Source: Hymenobacter sp. BT18
Lineage (GTDB): Bacteria; Bacteroidota; Bacteroidia; Cytophagales; Hymenobacteraceae
Assembly (NCBI RefSeq): GCF_012273015.1
Contig: NZ_CP050954.1
Coordinates: forward strand, 2,396,001 to 2,460,000
Direction of reading: 5' to 3'
DNA: 64,000 nucleotides
Shown here: one piece after another, positions 61,676 to 64,000 of the stretch
Layout of the letters: every line of letters starts with the position of its first letter
Numbering within the stretch: the stretch's first letter is position 1
Translations under genes and position numbers: made by a program
The notes under the pieces: generated by a model
What the model was told of the DNA's origin: nothing
Database searches by the model: none
Seen by the model: the letters and a program-made list of their open reading frames with translations, nothing else

Positions 61676-63541
61676 TTACCGACCCAGGTAAACCATCAGT
61701 ACCGAAACGTCGGCGGGGGAAACGCCGCTGATGCGCGAGGCCTGGCCCAGCGTTTCGGGCTGAATCTTGAGCAGCTTCTCCCGGGCCTCGTGCGAGAGGG
61801 CCGGCATGGCTTTATAGTCGAGGCGGCCACGGATGGTGAAGTTTTCCAGCTCCTGCACGCGGGCGGCCTGCTGGTGCTCCTTCTCCAGGTAGGCCTCGTA
61901 CTTCACCAGGATTTCGGCCTGCTCCAGCGCATCGGGGCGGTACGGGGCCAAAGCCAGCGTGAAGCCGGGCAGCACCCGCGCCAAAGCGGCCAGGTCCACG
62001 CCGGGGCGGCGCAGCAGGTTCACCACGCGCGTTTTCTCGTGAATGGTGGCTGAGCCGATTTCCGCCAGCCAGTCGTTGATTTCCTGGGGCTCTATGGGGT
62101 GCGTTTTCAGCAGCTTGGCTACGGCGGCCGTCTGCTCTTCTTTTTCGCGCACGAGGTTCATCCGCTCTTCCGACGCCAAACCCAGCGCATAGCCCAGCGG
62201 GGTGAGGCGCAGGTCGGCGTTATCCTGGCGCAGGAGCAGGCGGTGCTCGGCCCGGCTCGTGAACATGCGGTAGGGCTCGTCGGTGCCTTTGTTTACCAAG
62301 TCATCAATGAGCACGCCGATGTAGGCTTCGCTGCGCTTGAGCACGAAGGGCTCCTTACCGTGCACCTTGTTGTGGGCATTGATGCCGGCCATCAGGCCCT
62401 GGCAGGCGGCTTCCTCGTAGCCCGTGGTGCCGTTGATCTGACCCGCGAAGTAGAGGTTCTGCACCAGCTTGGTTTCCAGCGTGAGGTTGAGCTGGGTGGG
62501 CGGGAAGAAGTCGTACTCGATGGCGTAGCCGGGCCGGAACATCTTGGCATTCTCGAAGCCGGCAATTTTGCGCAGGGCGCGGTACTGCACGTCTTCGGGC
62601 AATGATGAACTAAAGCCGTTCACGTACACTTCCACCGTGCTCCAACCCTCCGGCTCCACAAAAATCTGGTGCCGGTCCTTGTCGGCGAAGCGGTTGATTT
62701 TGTCTTCCACGCTCGGGCAGTAGCGCGGCCCCAGCCCCTTGATGCGACCCTGGAACATCGGCGACTTCTCGAAGCCTTCCTTCAGGATTTCGTGGACTTC
62801 GGCGTTGGTGTAGGTGATGTAGCAGGGGCGCTGCTTCGTTAGCGCGGGCGTATCGAGGTAGGAGAACTTGCTGGGCGTTTCGTCGCCGGCCTGCTCTTCC
62901 ATTTTCGAGTAGTCAAGGGAACGGCCATCCACGCGGGGCGGGGTGCCGGTTTTCATGCGGCCGGCCTCAAAGCCCAGCTGCTTGAGCTGCTCGGTGATGC
63001 CGGTGCTGCCTTTCTCGGCGGCGCGGCCACCCCCAAACTGCTTTTCGCCGATGTGGATGAGGCCATTCAGGAACGTTCCGTTAGTCAGCACCACCGACTT
63101 GCCCCGGAACTCGATACCAAGCTGAGTTTTCACGCCCACGGCCGTGCCGTTTTCCACTACGATGCCCGTTACGGCCTCCTGCCAGAAGTCCACGTTCAGG
63201 GTTTGCTCCAGGGTATTGCGCCACTCTTCGGCAAAGCGCATCCGGTCACTCTGCGCCCGGGGGCTCCACATGGCGGGGCCCTTCGAGCGGTTCAGCATCC
63301 GAAACTGAATCATGGTTTTGTCGGTGATGATGCCCGACTGCCCGCCTAGGGCGTCTACCTCGCGCACAATCTGCCCTTTAGCCACCCCACCCATGGCCGG
63401 GTTGCACGACATCTGCGCAATGGTGTTCATGTTCATCGTCACGAGCAGGACCTTGGAACCCATGTTGGCGGCGGCGGCGGCGGCCTCGCACCCGGCATGG
63501 CCGGCTCCTACTACAATAACGTCGTACTCTTCTTGCTGCAT
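61676..63541 (-). CDS. mnmG: tRNA uridine-5-carboxymethylaminomethyl modification enzyme MnmG (GidA)
   Basis: A 621-residue FAD protein that, with MnmE, installs the cmnm5 group on U34 of some tRNAs. The FAD-binding motif is VIVVGAGHAGCEAAAAAA near the N-terminus; TNGTFLNGLIHIGEKQFGGGRAAE and PGYAIEYDFFPPTQLN are diagnostic. The C-terminal helical domain that binds MnmE is full length. gidA is often next to oriC, which supports the origin call. The stop at 61676 is followed by a terminator. Confidence 0.97.
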   Translation of the reverse strand: MQQEEYDVIVVGAGHAGCEAAAAAANMGSKVLLVTMNMNTIAQMSCNPAMGGVAKGQIVREVDALGGQSGIITDKTMIQFRMLNRSKGPAMWSPRAQSDRMRFAEEWRNTLEQTLNVDFWQEAVTGIVVENGTAVGVKTQLGIEFRGKSVVLTNGTFLNGLIHIGEKQFGGGRAAEKGSTGITEQLKQLGFEAGRMKTGTPPRVDGRSLDYSKMEEQAGDETPSKFSYLDTPALTKQRPCYITYTNAEVHEILKEGFEKSPMFQGRIKGLGPRYCPSVEDKINRFADKDRHQIFVEPEGWSTVEVYVNGFSSSLPEDVQYRALRKIAGFENAKMFRPGYAIEYDFFPPTQLNLTLETKLVQNLYFAGQINGTTGYEEAACQGLMAGINAHNKVHGKEPFVLKRSEAYIGVLIDDLVNKGTDEPYRMFTSRAEHRLLLRQDNADLRLTPLGYALGLASEERMNLVREKEEQTAAVAKLLKTHPIEPQEINDWLAEIGSATIHEKTRVVNLLRRPGVDLAALARVLPGFTLALAPYRPDALEQAEILVKYEAYLEKEHQQAARVQELENFTIRGRLDYKAMPALSHEAREKLLKIQPETLGQASRISGVSPADVSVLMVYLGR

Positions 63542-63557
63542 GGCGGAATAAGCTCTG

Positions 63558-63651
63558 GCGCAAACCGCAAGGTTCGCGTTTCAATGGGAAGCGGTGAGGT
63601 AGCTGAAGAAACAGAAAACGCGAACCGCAAAGTTCGCGCTACCTCGCCCGC
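63558..63651. repeat. Nested GCGAACCGCAA repeats upstream of mnmG
   Basis: Two related units (CGCAAACCGCAAGGTTCGCG near 63559 and GCGAACCGCAAAGTTCGCGC near 63620) are each self-complementary and also inverse to each other through GGTTCGCGTTT (63571-63581) and AAACGCGAACC (63617-63627). GAGGTAGC/GCTACCTC flank the inner part. Confidence 0.7.
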
Positions 63652-63765
63652 GCACTAGTTTTTGAGTGGGCGCGTTACCCGGCCCGCAACGGCAGTCAGC
63701 GCACGCAACCCCCTCAAAACGTGGGTAAAGATACGCACTCAGGCGCTTTTTTTAGTACGCGCTGC

Positions 63766-64000
63766 CTACCCCAGCTCGGACTCCTCCACGGCGCCATCCG
63801 ACAGGCTGTCCATAATAGCCGCCGATTGGTTTGCTACCGCGGCCCACGAAAACGGTACCCAATGGCCACGCAGGCAGTCGAATACTTCCGTGGCGGCTTC
63901 GCAGGCAAAGAGCTTGTAATCAAACTTGGGATACTCGTGCACCACGTAGCCGGGGTAATAGTAGACGTGCTGCTGACGCCGGCCGTGGTTTATTTTCTGC
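63766..64000 (-). CDS. Unidentified protein, N-terminus cut by window edge
   Basis: An open frame enters from the right edge and stops with TAG at 63766-63768. The visible 77-residue C-terminus, including VYYYPGYVVHEYPKFDYKLF and RGHWVPFSWAAVANQSAAIM, is aromatic-rich and unlike antisense noise. I do not recognise a family. The end is slightly acidic (DGAVEESELG). Confidence 0.6.
   Translation of the reverse strand, partial: QKINHGRRQQHVYYYPGYVVHEYPKFDYKLFACEAATEVFDCLRGHWVPFSWAAVANQSAAIMDSLSDGAVEESELG

Noticed and set aside
1..64000. tRNA, rRNA, CRISPR arrays, insertion sequences, prophage
   Set aside because: I scanned by eye for T-arm-like words, repeated spacers and transposase signatures and found none that hold up.

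Overview
The window looks like chromosomal DNA from a GC-rich member of the Bacteroidota, most likely Cytophagales close to Hymenobacter (inference). The reasons are families typical of that phylum (a DUF4270 lipoprotein, a glycogen-synthase N-domain protein beside panC/panD, a TraR/DksA protein with a degenerate zinc finger, an alpha2-type GlyRS, an eukaryote-like IleRS), the near absence of Shine-Dalgarno sites, and many copies of the Bacteroidota promoter -7 element TAnnTTTG (mostly TACCTTTG or TACTTTTG) just upstream of genes. Nearly all of it is core housekeeping sequence; I see no prophage, transposase, CRISPR array, tRNA or rRNA.

Layout. 1-8 kb: YugP-type protease (cut by the window edge), rfaE2-like adenylyltransferase, a flippase-like membrane protein, panD and panC on the minus strand; then the glycogen-synthase-like protein, DUF4270 lipoprotein and glmS on plus. 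8-21 kb: 3HCDH-like protein, RidA, a small membrane protein coupled to a pentapeptide-repeat protein, gltX, an AIM24-family protein, a MORN-like lipoprotein, GH3 enzyme, lptB, M61 peptidase, DoxX, recJ and a 36-residue membrane microprotein. 21-34 kb: envelope genes (TPR protein, SurA/PpiD-like isomerase, LptC, an outer-membrane protein), coaX, an RG-rich pseudouridine synthase, a DksA-like protein, ribH, a TPR protein and pdhA, facing recF and a DUF721 gene. 35-37 kb: a very AT-rich island with a small HTH gene. 36-47 kb: GDPD, DUF2939, rhomboid, polyprenyl synthetase, RNase R, a fused Opp/Dpp-type ATPase and lspA. 47-57 kb: ileS, an MMPL exporter, glyS and a PiT phosphate transporter. 57-64 kb: a DnaA-box-rich region that I interpret as the replication origin, then a lipoprotein, a methyltransferase, mnmG (gidA) and a gene cut by the right edge.

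The most notable points are: (1) a candidate bipartite oriC at about 56.99-58.77 kb, with three exact TTATCCACA boxes, many near matches, an AT-rich stretch and mnmG nearby; (2) recF interrupted by an apparent one-base deletion in a C tract; (3) an 8-bp tandem repeat inside the fused ABC ATPase gene that could switch its reading frame; (4) a low-GC patch confined to the editing-domain part of ileS; (5) the AT-rich HTH island with repeated GTGTAA/TGTAAC words; and (6) dispersed palindromes of the TCATGCTGAGCG type.
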